Assembly: GCA_009760855.2 (NCBI GenBank)
Contig: WPIO01000592.1
Location: forward strand, 1-21,158
Length of the DNA stretch: 21,158 nt
Source of the DNA: Cristatella mucedo
Lineage: Eukaryota > Bryozoa > Phylactolaemata > Cristatellidae
Reading direction: 5' to 3'
Both the position numbers and the translations under genes were made by a program. The notes under the pieces were generated by a model. It saw only the letters and a program-made list of their open reading frames with translations, did not search any database and had not been told where the DNA came from. This document shows positions 1 to 10,239 of this stretch, one piece after another. The stretch's first letter is position 1, and each line of letters opens with the position of its first letter.

Positions 1-250
1 AATCTGCATGTCGGAGCTTGCGCTGACTGGCAGCAGAGTGCTGCACCATGTTTAAAGCATTTCGCACGTAAATAACACGTTTCGCACGAGTTCGCACCAG
101 ATCGCGGAATATGTAGACACTTCAACTCTGCATGTCGGAGCGTGTGCGCTCTCTGGCAGCAGAGTGCTGCACCATGTTTAAAGCATTTCGCACGTAAATA
201 ACACGTTTCGCACGAGTTCGCACCAGATCGCGGAATGTGTAGAAACTTCA

Positions 251-437
251 AATCTGCATGTCGGAGCGTGCGCTGACTGGCAGCAGAGTGCTGCACCATG
301 TTTAAAGCATTTCGCACGTAAATAACACGTTTTGCACAAGTTCGCACCAGATGCTGCACCATGTTCAAAGCATTTCGCACGTAAATAACACGTTTCTCAC
401 GAGTTCGCAACAGATCGCGGAATGTGTAGAAACTCCA
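251..437. repeat. Fused copy with 61-bp deletion
   Basis: At about 352/353 the sequence jumps from CACCAGAT (monomer position 102) to GCTGCACC (position 40 of the next copy). Two units therefore span 187 bp instead of 248, a 61-bp loss. The joint has little or no homology. Nearby copies also carry single-base changes (TTTGCACAAG, GTTCAAAG, TTCTCACGAG), so this left segment is older or noisier than the right half. Confidence 0.85.
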
Positions 438-809
438 AATCTGCATGTCGGAGCGTGCGCTGACTGGCAGCAGAGTGCTGCACCATGTGTAAAGCATATC
501 GCACGTAAATAACACGTTTCGCACGAGTTCGCACCAGATCGCGGAATATGTAGAAACTTCAAATCTGCATGTCGGAGCGTGCGCTGACTGGCAGCAGAGT
601 GCTGCACCATGTTTAAAGCATTTCGCACGTAAATAACACGTTTCGCACGAGTTCGCACCAGATCGCGGAATGTGTAGAAACTTCAAATCTGCATGTCGGA
701 GCGTGTGCTGACTGGCAGCAGAGTTCTGCACCATGTTTAAAGCATTTCGCACGTAAATAACACGTTTCGCACGAGTTCGCACCAGATCGCGGAATATGTA
801 GACACTTCA

Positions 810-974
810 AATCTTCATGTCGGAGCGTGCGCTGACTGGCAGCAGAGTGCTGCACCATGTTTAAAGCATATTCTCACTGGCAGCAGAGTGCTGCACCATG
901 TTTAAAGCATTTCGCACGTAAATAACACGTTTTACACGAGTTCGCACCAGATCGCGGAATATGTAGAAACTTCA
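810..974. repeat. Copy with 41-bp partial duplication
   Basis: This unit is 165 bp long. After TTAAAGCAT near 869 it returns to ACTGGCAGCAG, so monomer positions of about 26-60 occur twice in a row. The short ATTCTC at the joint (870-875) does not match the consensus cleanly. The unit also carries the uncommon AATCTTCATG start, preceded by TAGACACTTC, a pair of variants seen again near 11600. Confidence 0.8.
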
Positions 975-3479
975 AATCTGCATGTCGGAGCGTGCGCTGA
1001 CTGGCAGCAGAGTGCTGCACCATGTTTAAAGCATTTCGCACGTAAATAACACGTTTCGCACGAGTTCGCACCAGATCGCGGAATGTGTAGAAACTTCAAA
1101 TCTGCATGTCGGAGCGTGCGCTGACTGGCAGCAGAGTGCTGCACCATGTTTAAAGCATTTCGCACGTAAATAACACGTTTCGCACGAGTTCGCACCAGAT
1201 CGCGGAATATGTAGAAACTTCAAATCTGCATGTCGGAGCGTGCGCTGACTGGCAGCAGAGTGCTGCACCATGTTTAAAGCATTTCGCACGTAAATAACAC
1301 GTTTCGCACGAGTTCGCACCAGATCGCGGAATGTGTAGAAACTTCAAATCTGCATGTCGGAGCGTGCGCTGACTGGCAGCAGAGTGCTGCACCATGTTTA
1401 AAGCATTTCGCACGTAAATAACACGTTTCGCACGAGTTCGCACCAGATCGCGGAATATGTAGAAACTTCAAATCTGCATGTCGGAGAGCGTGCACTGACT
1501 GGCAGCAGAGTGCTGCACCATGTTTAAAGCATTTCGCACGTAAATAACACAGTTCGCACGAGTTCGCACCAGATCGCGGAATATGTAGAAACTTCAAATC
1601 TGCATTTCGGAGCGTGCGGTGACTGGCAGCAGAGTGCTGCACCATGTTTTAAAGCATTCGCACGTAAATAACACGTTTTTCGCACGAGTTCGCACCAGAT
1701 CGCGGAATGTGTAGAAACTTCAAATCTGCATGTCGGAGCGTGCGCTGACTGGCAGCAGAGTGCTGCACCATGTTTAAAGCATTTCGCACGTAAATAACAC
1801 GTTTCGCACGAGTTCGCACCAGATCGCGGAATGTGTAGAAACTTCAAATCTGCATGTCGGAGCGTGCGCTGACTGGCAGCAGAGTGCTGCACCATGTTTT
1901 AAAGCATTTCGCACGTAAATAACACGTTTCGCACACGAGTTCGCACCAGATCGCGGAATATGTAGAAACTTCAAATCTGCATGTCGGAGCGTGCGCTGAC
2001 TGGCAGCAGAGTGCTGCACCATGTTTAAAGCATTTCGCACGTAAATAACACGTTTCGCACGAGTTCGCACCAGATCGCGGAATATGTAGAAACTTCAAAT
2101 CTGCATGTCGGAGCGTGCGCTGACTGGCAGCAGAGTGCTGCACCATGTTTAAAGCATTTCGCACGTAAATAACACGTTTCGCACGAGTTCGCACCAGATC
2201 GCGGAATGTGTAGAAACTTCAAATCTGCATGTGGGAGCGTGCGCTGACTGGCAGCAGAGTGCTGCACCATGTTTAAAGCATTTCGCACGTAAATAACACG
2301 TTTCGCACGAGTTCGCACCAGATCGCGGTAAATGTAGAAAAACTTCAAATCTGCATGCCGGAGCGTGCGCTGACTGGCAGCAGAGTGCTGCACCATGTTT
2401 TAAAGCATTTCGCACGTAAATAACACGTTTCGCACGAGTTCGCACCAGATCGCGGAATGTGTAGAAACTTCAAATCTCTCATGTCGGAGCGTGCGCTGAC
2501 TGGCAGCAGAGTGCTGCACCATGTTTAAAGCATTTCGCACGTAAATAACACGTTTCGCACGAGTTCGCACCAGATCGCGGAATATGTAGAAACTTCAAAT
2601 CTGCATGTCGGAGCGTGCGCTGACTGGCAGCAGAGTGCTGCACCATGTTTAAAGCATTTCGCACGTAAATAACACACGTTTCGCACGAGTTCGCACCAGA
2701 TCGCGGAATGTGTAGAAACTTCAAATCTGCATGTCGGAGCGTGCGCTGACTGGCAGCAGAGTGCTGCACCATGTTTAAAGCATTTCGCACGTAAATAACA
2801 CGTTTCGCACGAGTTCGCACCAGATCGCGGAATATGTAGAAACTTCAAATCTGCATGTCGGAGCGTGCGCTGACTGGCAGCAGAGTGCTGCACCATGTTT
2901 AAAGCATTTCGCACGTAAATAACACGTTTCGCACGAGTTCGCACCAGATCGCGGAATATGTAGAAACTTCAAATCTGCATGTCGGAGCGTGCGCTGACTG
3001 GCAGCAGAGTGCTGCACCATGTTTAAAGCATTTCGCACGTAAATAACACGTTTCGCACGAGTTCGCACCAGATCGCGGAATATGTAGAAGAAACTTCAAA
3101 TCTGCATGTCGGAGCGTGCGCTGACTGGCAGCAGAGTGCTGCACCATGTTTAAAGCATTTCGCACGTAAATAACACGTTTCGCACGAGTTCGCACCAGAT
3201 CGCGGAATATGTAGAAACTTCAAATCTGCATGTCGGAGCGTGCGCTGACTGGCAGCAGAGTGCTGCACCATGTTTAAAGCATTTCGCACGTAAATAACAC
3301 GTTTCGCACGAGTTCGCACCAGATCGCGGAATATGTAGAAACTTCAAATCTGCATGTCGGAGCGTGCGCTGACTGGCAGCAGAGTGCTGCACCATGTTTA
3401 AAGCATTTCGCACGTAAATAACACGTTTCGCACGAGTTCGCACCAGATCGCGGAATGTGTAGAAACTTCAAATCTGCAT

Positions 3480-4020
3480 GTCGGAGCATGCGGCTGCTGG
3501 CAGCAGAGTGCTGCACCATGTTTAAAGCATTTCGCACGTAAATAACACGTTTCGCACGAGTTCGCACCAGATCGCAGAATATGTAGAAACTTCAAATCTG
3601 CATTTCGGAGCGTGTGCTGACTGGCAGCAGAGTGCTGCACCATGTTTAAAGCATTTCGCACGTAAATAACACGTTTCGCACGAGTTCGCCGCAGATCGCG
3701 GAATATGTAGAGACTTCAAATCTGCATGTCGGAGCGTGGGCATTCTGGTAGCAGAGTGCTGCACCATGTTTAAAGCATTTCGCACGTAATAAACACGTTT
3801 TCGCACGAGTTCGCAGCAGATCGCGGAATGTGTAGAAACTTCAAATCTGCATGTCGGAGAGGGCGCTGACTGGCAGCAGAGTTCTGCACTATGTTTAAGC
3901 ATTTCGCACGTGAATAACACGTTTCGCACGAGTTCGCACCAGATCGCGGAATATGTAGAAACTTCAAATCTGCATGTCGGAGCGTGCGCTGACTGGCAGC
4001 AGAGTTCTGCACTATGTTTA
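3480..4020. repeat. Substitution-rich segment of the array
   Basis: About four consecutive copies carry many more point changes than their neighbours. Examples are GAGCATGCGGCTGCTGG (3484), TCGCAGAAT (3573), GTTCGCCGCAG (3685), GCGTGGGCATTCTGGTAG (3735), GTAATAAACACG (3787), GAGAGGGCGCTG (3857), GTTCTGCACTATG (3881) and CGTGAATAAC (3908). Several variants (GTTCTGCAC, CACTATG, TTCGCAGCAG) recur elsewhere, including the degraded right end. I read this as a patch of older or less homogenised monomers; low consensus quality is the alternative. Confidence 0.7.
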
Positions 4021-4430
4021 AAGCATTTCGCACGTAAATAACACGTTTCGCACGAGTTCGCACCAGATCGCGGAATGTGTAGAAACTTCAAATCTGCATG
4101 TCGGAGCGTGCGCTGACTGGCAGCAGAGTGCTGCACCATGTTTAAAGCATTTCGCACGTAAATAACACGTTTCGCACGAGTTCGCACCAGATCGCGGAAT
4201 ATGTGTAAAAACTTCAAATCTGCATGTCGGAGCGTGCGCTGACTGGCAGCAGAGTGCTGCACCATGTTTAAAGCATTTCGCACGTAAATAACACGTTTCG
4301 CACGAGTTCGCACCAGATCGCGGAATGTGTAGAAACTTCAAATCTGCATGTCGGAGCGTGCGCTGACTGGCAGCAGAGTGCTGCACCATGTTTAAAGCAT
4401 TTCGCACGTAAATAACACGTTTCGCACGAG

Positions 4431-4500
4431 TTCGCGCACCAGCTCGCGGAATATGTAGAAACTTTAAATCTGCATATCAGCGTGCGGAGTGTGCTGACTG
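4431..4500. repeat. Rearranged monomer start
   Basis: Here TTCGCGCACCAGCTCGCGG replaces the usual TTCGCACCAGATCGCGG (+2 bp plus a change). It is followed by GCATATCAGCGTGCGGAGTG where GCATGTCGGAGCGTGCG is expected. The second stretch looks like a scrambled duplication of the GGAGCGTG portion. The two affected units are 126 and 129 bp long. Confidence 0.65.
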
Positions 4501-4698
4501 GCAGCAGAGTGCTGCACCATGTTTAAAGCATTTCGCACGTAAATAACACGTTTCGCACGAGTTCGCACCAGATCGCGGAATGTGTAGAAACTTCAAATCT
4601 GCATGTCGGAGCGTGCGCTGACTGGCAGCAGAGTGCTGCACCATGTTTAAAGCATTTCGCACGTAAATAACACGTTTCGCACGAGTTCGCACCAGATC

Positions 4699-4720
4699 AG
4701 ATCGGAAGAGCGACGTGTAG
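4699..4720. other. Illumina TruSeq adapter-like insertion (probable assembly artefact)
   Basis: The monomer sequence runs to CACCAGATC and then reads AGATCGGAAGAGCG (4699-4712) before rejoining at GTGTAGAAAC. Those 14 bases equal the shared TruSeq adapter start plus one further base of the read-2 adapter. The next eight, ACGTGTAG, match that adapter except for one base, although GTGTAG is also native satellite. The unit is 133 bp (+9). Translated on the minus strand it gives RRSSDL, a peptide I know as a recurrent adapter-contamination signature. The native AGATCGCGG resembles the adapter start, which could have helped an untrimmed read align here. Confidence 0.8.
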
Positions 4721-4976
4721 AAACTTCAAATCTGCATGTCGGAGCGTGCGCTGACTGGCAGCAGAGTGCTGCACCATGTTTAAAGCATTTCGCACGTAAA
4801 TAACACGTTTCGCACGAGTTCGCACCAGATCGCGGAATGTGTAGAAACTTCAAATCTGCATGTCGGAGCGTGCGCTGAAGTGCAGCAGAGTGCTGCACCA
4901 TGTTTAAAGCATTTCGCACGTAAATAACACGTTTCGCACGAGTTCGCACCAGATCGCGGAATGTGTAGAAACTTCA

Positions 4977-5156
4977 AATCTGCATGTCGGAGCGTGCGCT
5001 GACTGGCTGCAGAGTGCTGCTGCAGCAGAGTTGCATTTGCACCATGTTTAAAGCATTTCGCACGTAAATAACAGAGTGCTGCACCAATAACACGTTAAGC
5101 ATTTTAACACGTTTCGCACGAGTTCGCACCAGATCGCGGAATATGTAGAAACTTCA
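4977..5156. repeat. Scrambled 180-bp copy
   Basis: This unit is 56 bp too long. The dyad region is expanded (GGCTGCAGAGTGCTGCTGCAG, then CAGAGTTGCATTTGCACC). After CGTAAATAACA the sequence steps back to CAGAGTGCTGCACCA and then resumes AATAACACG, followed by an aberrant TTAAGCATTTTAACACG. All pieces come from the monomer itself, so the event looks like repeated template switching at short homologies (AACA, CACC) rather than foreign insertion. Confidence 0.8.
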
Positions 5157-5280
5157 AATCTGCATGTCGGAGCGTGCGCTGACTGGCAGCAGAGTGCTGC
5201 ACCATGTTTAAAGCATTTCGCACGTAAATAACACGTTTCGCACGAGTTCGCACCAGATCGCGGAATATGTAGAAACTTCA

Positions 5281-5414
5281 AATCTGCATGTCGGAGCGTG
5301 CTCTGGCTGGCAGCAGAGTGCTGCACGAGTTCGCACCATGTTTAAAGCATTTCGCACGTAAATAACACGTTTCGCACGAGTTCGCACCAGATCGCGGAAT
5401 GTGTAGAAACTTCA
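5281..5414. repeat. Copy with 10-bp out-of-place insertion
   Basis: Between CTGCAC and CATG (about 5326-5336) lie ten extra bases, GAGTTCGCAC, which normally sit at monomer positions 88-97. Both boundaries fall at GCAC, so the pattern fits a template jump between GCAC repeats and back. The unit is 134 bp. Its start also has GTGCTCTGGCTGG instead of GTGCGCTGACTGG. Confidence 0.8.
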
Positions 5415-6412
5415 AATCTGCATGTCGGAGCGTGCGCTGACTGGCAGCAGAGTGCTGCACCATGTTTAAAGCATTTCGCACGTAAATAACACGTTTCGCA
5501 CGAGTTCGCACCAGATCGCGGAATATGTAGAAACTTCAAATCTGCATGTCGGAGCGTGCCCTGACTGGCAGCAGAGTGCTGCACCATGTTTAAAGCATTT
5601 CGCACGTAAATAACACGTTTCGCATTAGTTTTCGCACCAGATCGCGGAATGTGTAGAAACTTTAAATCTGCATGTCGGAGCGTGCGCTGACTGGCAGCAG
5701 AGTGCTGCACCATGTTTAAAGCATTTCGCACGTAAATAACACGTTTCGCACGAGTTCGCACCAGATCGCGGAATGTGTAGAAACTTCAAATCTGCATGTC
5801 GGAGCGTGCGCTGACTGGCAGCAGAGTGCTGCACCATGTTTAAAGCATTTCGCACGTAAATAACACGTTTCGCACGAGTTCGCACCAGATCGCGGAATAT
5901 GTAGAAACTTCAAATCTGCATTTCGGAGTGTGCGCTGACTGGCAGCAGAGTGCTGCACCATGTTTAAAGCATTTCGCACGTAAATAACACGTTTCGCACA
6001 AGTTCGCACCAGATCGCTCGGAATATGTAGAAACTTCAAATCTGCATGTCGGAGCGTGCGCTGACTGGCAGCAGAGTGCTGCACCATGTTTAAAGCATTT
6101 CGCACGTAAATAACACGTTTCGCACGAGTTCGCACCAGATCGCGGAATGTGTAGAAACTTCAAATCTGCATGTCGGAGCGTGCGCTGACTGGCAGCAGAG
6201 TGCTGCACCATGTTTAAAGCATTTCGCACGTAAATAACACGTTTCGCACGAGTTCGCACCAGATCGCGGAATATGTAGAAACTTCAAATCTGCATGTCGG
6301 AGCGCGTGCGCTGACTGGCAGCAGAGTGCTGCACCATGTTTAAAGCATTTCGCACGTAAATAACACGTTTCGCACGAGTTCGCACCAGATCGCAGAATGT
6401 GTAAAAACTTCA

Positions 6413-6548
6413 AATCTGCATGTCGGCGCGTGCGCTGACTGGGCAGCAGAGTGGCAGCAGAGTGCTGCACCATGTTTAAAGCATTTCGCACGTAAATAAC
6501 ACGTTTCGCACGAGTTCGCACCAGATCGCGGAATATGTAGAAACTTCA
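6413..6548. repeat. Copy with 11-bp duplication at the dyad
   Basis: GGCAGCAGAGT is present twice in direct succession around 6442-6464, and there is one extra G before it. The unit is 136 bp. The duplication includes one arm of the GCAGCA/TGCTGC inverted repeat, as expected for replication slippage at a hairpin. Confidence 0.75.
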
Positions 6549-6900
6549 AATCTGCATTTCGGAGCGTGCTGTCACTGGCAGCAGACTGCTGCACCATGTT
6601 TTAAAGCATTTTTCGCACGTAAATAACACGTTTCGCACGAGTTCGCACCAGCATCGCATGTAAAAACTTCAAATCTGCATTTCGCACACCATGTTTAAAA
6701 GCATTTCGCACGTAAATTCGCACGAGTTCGCACCAGATCGCGGAATGTGTAGAAACTTCAAATCTCTGTCGCATGTCGGAGCGTGCTGCTGACTGGCAGC
6801 AGAGTGCTGCACCATGTTTAAACTTCAAAAGCATTTCGCACGTAAATAACACGTTTAAAGCATTTCACGAGTTCGCACCAGATCGCGGAATATGTAGAAA
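6549..6900. repeat. Heavily scrambled segment
   Basis: Roughly three units are broken and rejoined. Features in order: GTGCTGTCACTGG and GCAGACTGC changes (about 6565-6592); CATTTTTCGC (6608); CACCAGCATCGCATG replacing the usual CAGATCGCGGAATATG (about 6647); a jump from GCATTTCG to CACACCATG that loses most of the 5' half of a unit (6678-6690); CGTAAATTCGCACG, losing eight bases (6709); AAATCTCTGTCGCATG (6760); GTTTAAACTTCAAAAGC (6816), which makes the only GTTTAAAC I saw in the array; and CACGTTTAAAGCATTTCACG (about 6851), where two TTT-containing blocks are joined. Every fragment is satellite-derived. Confidence 0.8.
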
Positions 6901-7050
6901 CTTCAAATCTGCATGTCGGAGCGTGTGCGCTGACTGGCAGCAGAGTGCTGCTGCACCATGTTTAAAGCATTTCGCACGTAAAAAATAACACGTTTCGCAC
7001 GAGTTCGCACCAGATCGCGGATATGTGTAGAAAACTTCAAATCTGCATGT
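6901..7050. repeat. Monomer with several small insertions
   Basis: Adjacent to the scrambled segment, this copy has GCGTGTGCGCTG, GTGCTGCTGCACC, an A-run expansion CGTAAAAAATAAC (about 6977) and GCGGATATGTGTAGAAAAC (about 7018). Taken with the preceding 350 bp, this is the least orderly interior region. Short-run expansions are also the typical error of single-pass long reads, so part of it may be technical. Confidence 0.6.
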
Positions 7051-7520
7051 CGGAGCGTGCGCTGACTGGCAGCAGAGTGCTGCACCATGTTTAAAGCATT
7101 TCGCACGTAAATAACACACGTTTCGCACGAGTTCGCACCAGATCGCGGAATATGTAGAAACTTCAAATCTGCATGTCGGAGCGTGCGCTGACTGGCAGCA
7201 GAGTGCTGCACCATGTTTAAAGCATTTCGCACGTAAATAACACGTTTCGCACGAGTTCGCACCAGATCGCGGAATGTGTAGAAACTTCAAATCTGCATGT
7301 CGGAGCGTGCGCTGACTGGCAGCAGAGTGCTGCACCATGTTTAAAGCATTTCGCACGTAAATAACACGTTTCGCACGAGTTCACACCAGATCGCGGAATA
7401 TGTAGAAACTTCAAATCTGCATGTCGGAGCGTGCGCTGACTGGCAGCAGAGTGCTGCACCATGTTTAAAGCATTTCGCACGTAAATAACACGTTTCGCAC
7501 GAGTTCGCACCAGATCGCGA

Positions 7521-7700
7521 ATATGTAGAAACTCAAAAATCTGCATGTCGGAGTGTGCTCTGACTGGCAGCAGAGTGCTGCACCATGTTTAAAGCATTTC
7601 GCACGTAAATAAAACGTTTGGCATTAGTTCGCACCAGATCGCGGAAATATGTAGAAACTTCAAATCTGCATGTCGGAGCGTGCGCTGACTGGCAGCAGAG
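7521..7700. repeat. Pair of diverged monomers
   Basis: Changes cluster here: CGCGAATATG (one G lost), AAACTCAAAAATCTG, GGAGTGTGCTCTGAC, AATAAAACGTTTGGCATTAG (about 7608) and then CACCAATTAAAGC (7708). The uncommon GCATTAGTT also occurs near 5622, so these two copies may share ancestry. Confidence 0.6.
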
Positions 7701-8655
7701 TGCTGCACCAATTAAAGCATTTCGCACGTAAATAACACGTTTCGCACGAGTTCGCACCAGATCGCGGAATATGTAGAAACTTCAAATCTGCATGTCGGAG
7801 CGTGCGCTGACTGGCAGCAGAGTGCTGCACCACATGTTTAAAGCATTTCGCACGTAAATAACACGTTTCGCACGAGTTCGCACCAGATCGCGGAATGTGT
7901 AGAAACTTCAAATCTGCATGTCGGAGCGTGCGCTGACTGGCAGCAGAGTGCTGCACCATGTTTAAAGCATTTCGCACGTAAATAACACGTTTCGCACGAG
8001 TTCGCACCAGATCGCGGAATGTGTAGAAACTTCAAATCTGCATGTCGGAGCGTGCGCTGACTGGCAGCAGAGTGCTGCACCATGATTTAAAGCATTTCGC
8101 ACGTAAATAACACGTTTCGCACGAGTTCGCACCAGATCGCGGAATGTGTAGAAACTTCAAATCTGCATGTCGGAGCGTGTGCTGACTGGCAGCAGAGTGC
8201 TGCACCATGTTTAAAGCATTTCGCACGTAAAAAACACGTTTCGCACGAGTTCGCACCAGATCGCGGAATGTGTAGAAACTTCAAATCTGCATGTCGGAGC
8301 GTGCGCTGACTGGCAGCAGAGTGCTGCACCATGTTTAAAGCATTTCGCACGTAAATAACACGTTTCGCACGAGTTCGCACCAGATCGCGGAATATGTAGA
8401 AACTTCAAATCTGCATGTCGGAGCGTGTGCTGACTGGCAGCAGAGTGCTGCACCATGTTTAAAGCATTTCGCACGTAAATAACACGTTTCGTACGAGTTC
8501 GCACCAGATCGCGGAATATGTAGAAACTTCAAATCTGCATGTCGGAGCGTGCGCTGACTGGCAGCAGAGTGCTGCACCATGTTTAAAGCATTTCGCACGT
8601 AAATAACACGTTTCGCACGAGTTCGCACCAGATCGCGGAATATGTAGAAACTTCA

Positions 8656-8794
8656 AATCTGCATGTCGGAGCGTGCGCTGACTGGCAGCAGAGATGGCAG
8701 CAGAGTTCTGCACCACCATTTTTAAAGCATTTCGCACGTAAATAACACGTTTCGCACGAGTTCGCACCAGATCGCGGAATGTGTAGAAACTTCA
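8656..8794. repeat. Copy with 12-bp duplication at the dyad and CACCAC expansion
   Basis: The unit is 139 bp. GGCAGCAGAG is followed by A and a second GGCAGCAGAG (about 8686-8706), then TTCTGCACCACCATTTTTAAAGC. The CCACCATTTTTAAAG form resembles the CTACCATTTTTAAAG near 9880, so these two copies may share an ancestor. Confidence 0.7.
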
Positions 8795-9042
8795 AATCTG
8801 CATGTCGGAGCGTGCGCTGACTGGCAGCAGAGTGCTGCACCATGTTTAAAGCATTTCGCACGTAAATAACACGTTTCGCACGAGTTCGCACCAGATCGCG
8901 GAATATGTAGAAACTTCAAATCTGCATGTCGGAGCGTGCGCTGACTGGCAGCAGAGTTCTGCACCATGTTTAAAGCATTTCGCACGTAAATAACACGTTT
9001 CGCACGAGTTCGCACCAGATCGCGGAATATGTAGAAACTTCA

Positions 9043-9174
9043 AATCTGCATGTCGGAGCGTGCGTGCAGCTGAGTGCTGGCAGCAGAGTGCTGCACCATG
9101 TTTAAAGCATTTCGCACGTAAATAACACGTTTCGCACGAGTTCGCACCAGATCGCGGAATATGTAGAAACTTCA
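9043..9174. repeat. Copy with 8-bp complex expansion before the dyad
   Basis: GCGTGCGTGCAGCTGAGTGC (from about 9058) replaces the expected GCGTGCGCTGAC. The inserted bases are assembled from GTGC, GCAGC and GAGTGCTG pieces found next to it. The unit is 132 bp. Confidence 0.65.
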
Positions 9175-9195
9175 AATCTGCATGTCGGAGCGTGC

Positions 9196-9215
9196 GCTGA
9201 CTGGCAGCAGCAGAG
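9196..9215. repeat. CAG-triplet expansion in the dyad (one of four copies)
   Basis: This copy reads GGCAGCAGCAGAGTGCTG, with one extra CAG in the left arm. The same +3 form occurs near 14664, 16784 and 17282. It is the commonest in-phase length change in the array and fits slippage on the CAG/CTG tract. Confidence 0.65.
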
Positions 9216-9675
9216 TGCTGCACCATGTTTAAAGCATTTCGCACGTAAATAACACGTTTCGCACGAGTTCGCACCAGATCGCGGAATATGTAGAAACTTC
9301 AAATCTGCATGTCGGAGCGTGCGCTGACTGGCAGCAGAGTGCTGCACCATGTTTTTAAAGCATTTCGCACGTAAAATAACGTTTCGCACGAGTTCGCACC
9401 AGATCGCGGAATATGTAGAAACTTCAAATCTGCATGTCGGAGCGTGCGCTGACTGGCAGCAGAGTGCTCCATGTTTAAAGCATTTCGCACGTAAATAACA
9501 CGTTTCGCACGAGTTCGCACCAGATCGCGGAATATGTAGAAACTTCAAATCTGCATGTCGGAGCGTGTGCTGACTGACTGGCAGCAGAGTGCTGCACCAT
9601 GTTTAAAGCATTTCGCACGTAAATAACACGTTTCGCACGAGTTCGCACCAGATCGCGGAATATGTAGAAACTTCA

Positions 9676-9831
9676 AATCTGCATGTCGGAGCGTGCGCTG
9701 ACTGGCAGCAGAGTGCTGCACCATGTTTGCTGACTGGCAGCAGAGTGCTGCACCATGTTTAAAGCATTTCGCACGTAAATAACACGTTTCGCACGAGTTC
9801 GCACCAGATCGCGGAATGTGTAGAAACTTCA
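9676..9831. repeat. Copy with 32-bp tandem duplication
   Basis: After CACCATGTTT (about 9729) the sequence returns to GCTGACTGGCAGCAG, so monomer positions of about 22-53 are repeated. The unit is 156 bp. Both endpoints flank the GCAGCA/TGCTGC dyad. Confidence 0.85.
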
Positions 9832-10084
9832 AATCTGCATGTCGGAGCGTGCGCTGACTGGCAGCAGAGTGCTGCACTACCATTTTTAAAGCATTTCGCA
9901 CGTAAATAACACGTTTCGCACGAGTTCGCACCAGATCGCGGAATGTGTAGAAACTTCAAATCTGCATGTCGGAGCGTGCGCTGACTGGCAGCAGAGTGCT
10001 GCACCATGTTTAAAGCATTTTGCACGTAAATAACACGTTTTTCGCACTAGTTCGCACCAGATCGCGGAATGTGTAGAAACTTCA

Positions 10085-10239
10085 AATCTGCATGTCGGAG
10101 CGTGCGCTGACTGGCAGCAGAGTGCTGAGTGTGCGCTGACTGGCAGCAGAGTGCTGCACCATGTTTAAAGCATTTCGCACGTAAATAACACGTTTCGCAC
10201 GAGTTCGCACCAGATCGCGGAATGTGTAAAAAAACTTCA
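10085..10239. repeat. Copy with about 29-bp tandem duplication
   Basis: GAGTGCTG (about 10120-10128) is followed by AGTGTGCGCTGACTGGCAG, restarting before the dyad. The duplicated part is about 29 bp, and a further two A residues near 10229 bring the unit to 155 bp. As in the copy at 9676, the break lies in the TGCTG arm. Confidence 0.8.

Noticed and set aside
3522-4313. Minus-strand open frame of 263 codons
   Set aside because: It exists only because small insertions reset the frame before each stop. The translation is the satellite read repeatedly in shifting frames, with no domain, no conserved frame between copies and no start context.
6816-6823. Foreign insertion at the unique GTTTAAAC
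   Set aside because: The surrounding bases (AAACTTCAAA) come from monomer positions 117-124 and 1-2, so this is an internal template jump.
6773-6988. Plus-strand open frame of 71 codons
   Set aside because: It is confined to the scrambled segment, where frame disruption removes the usual plus-strand stops. Its sequence is satellite-derived.
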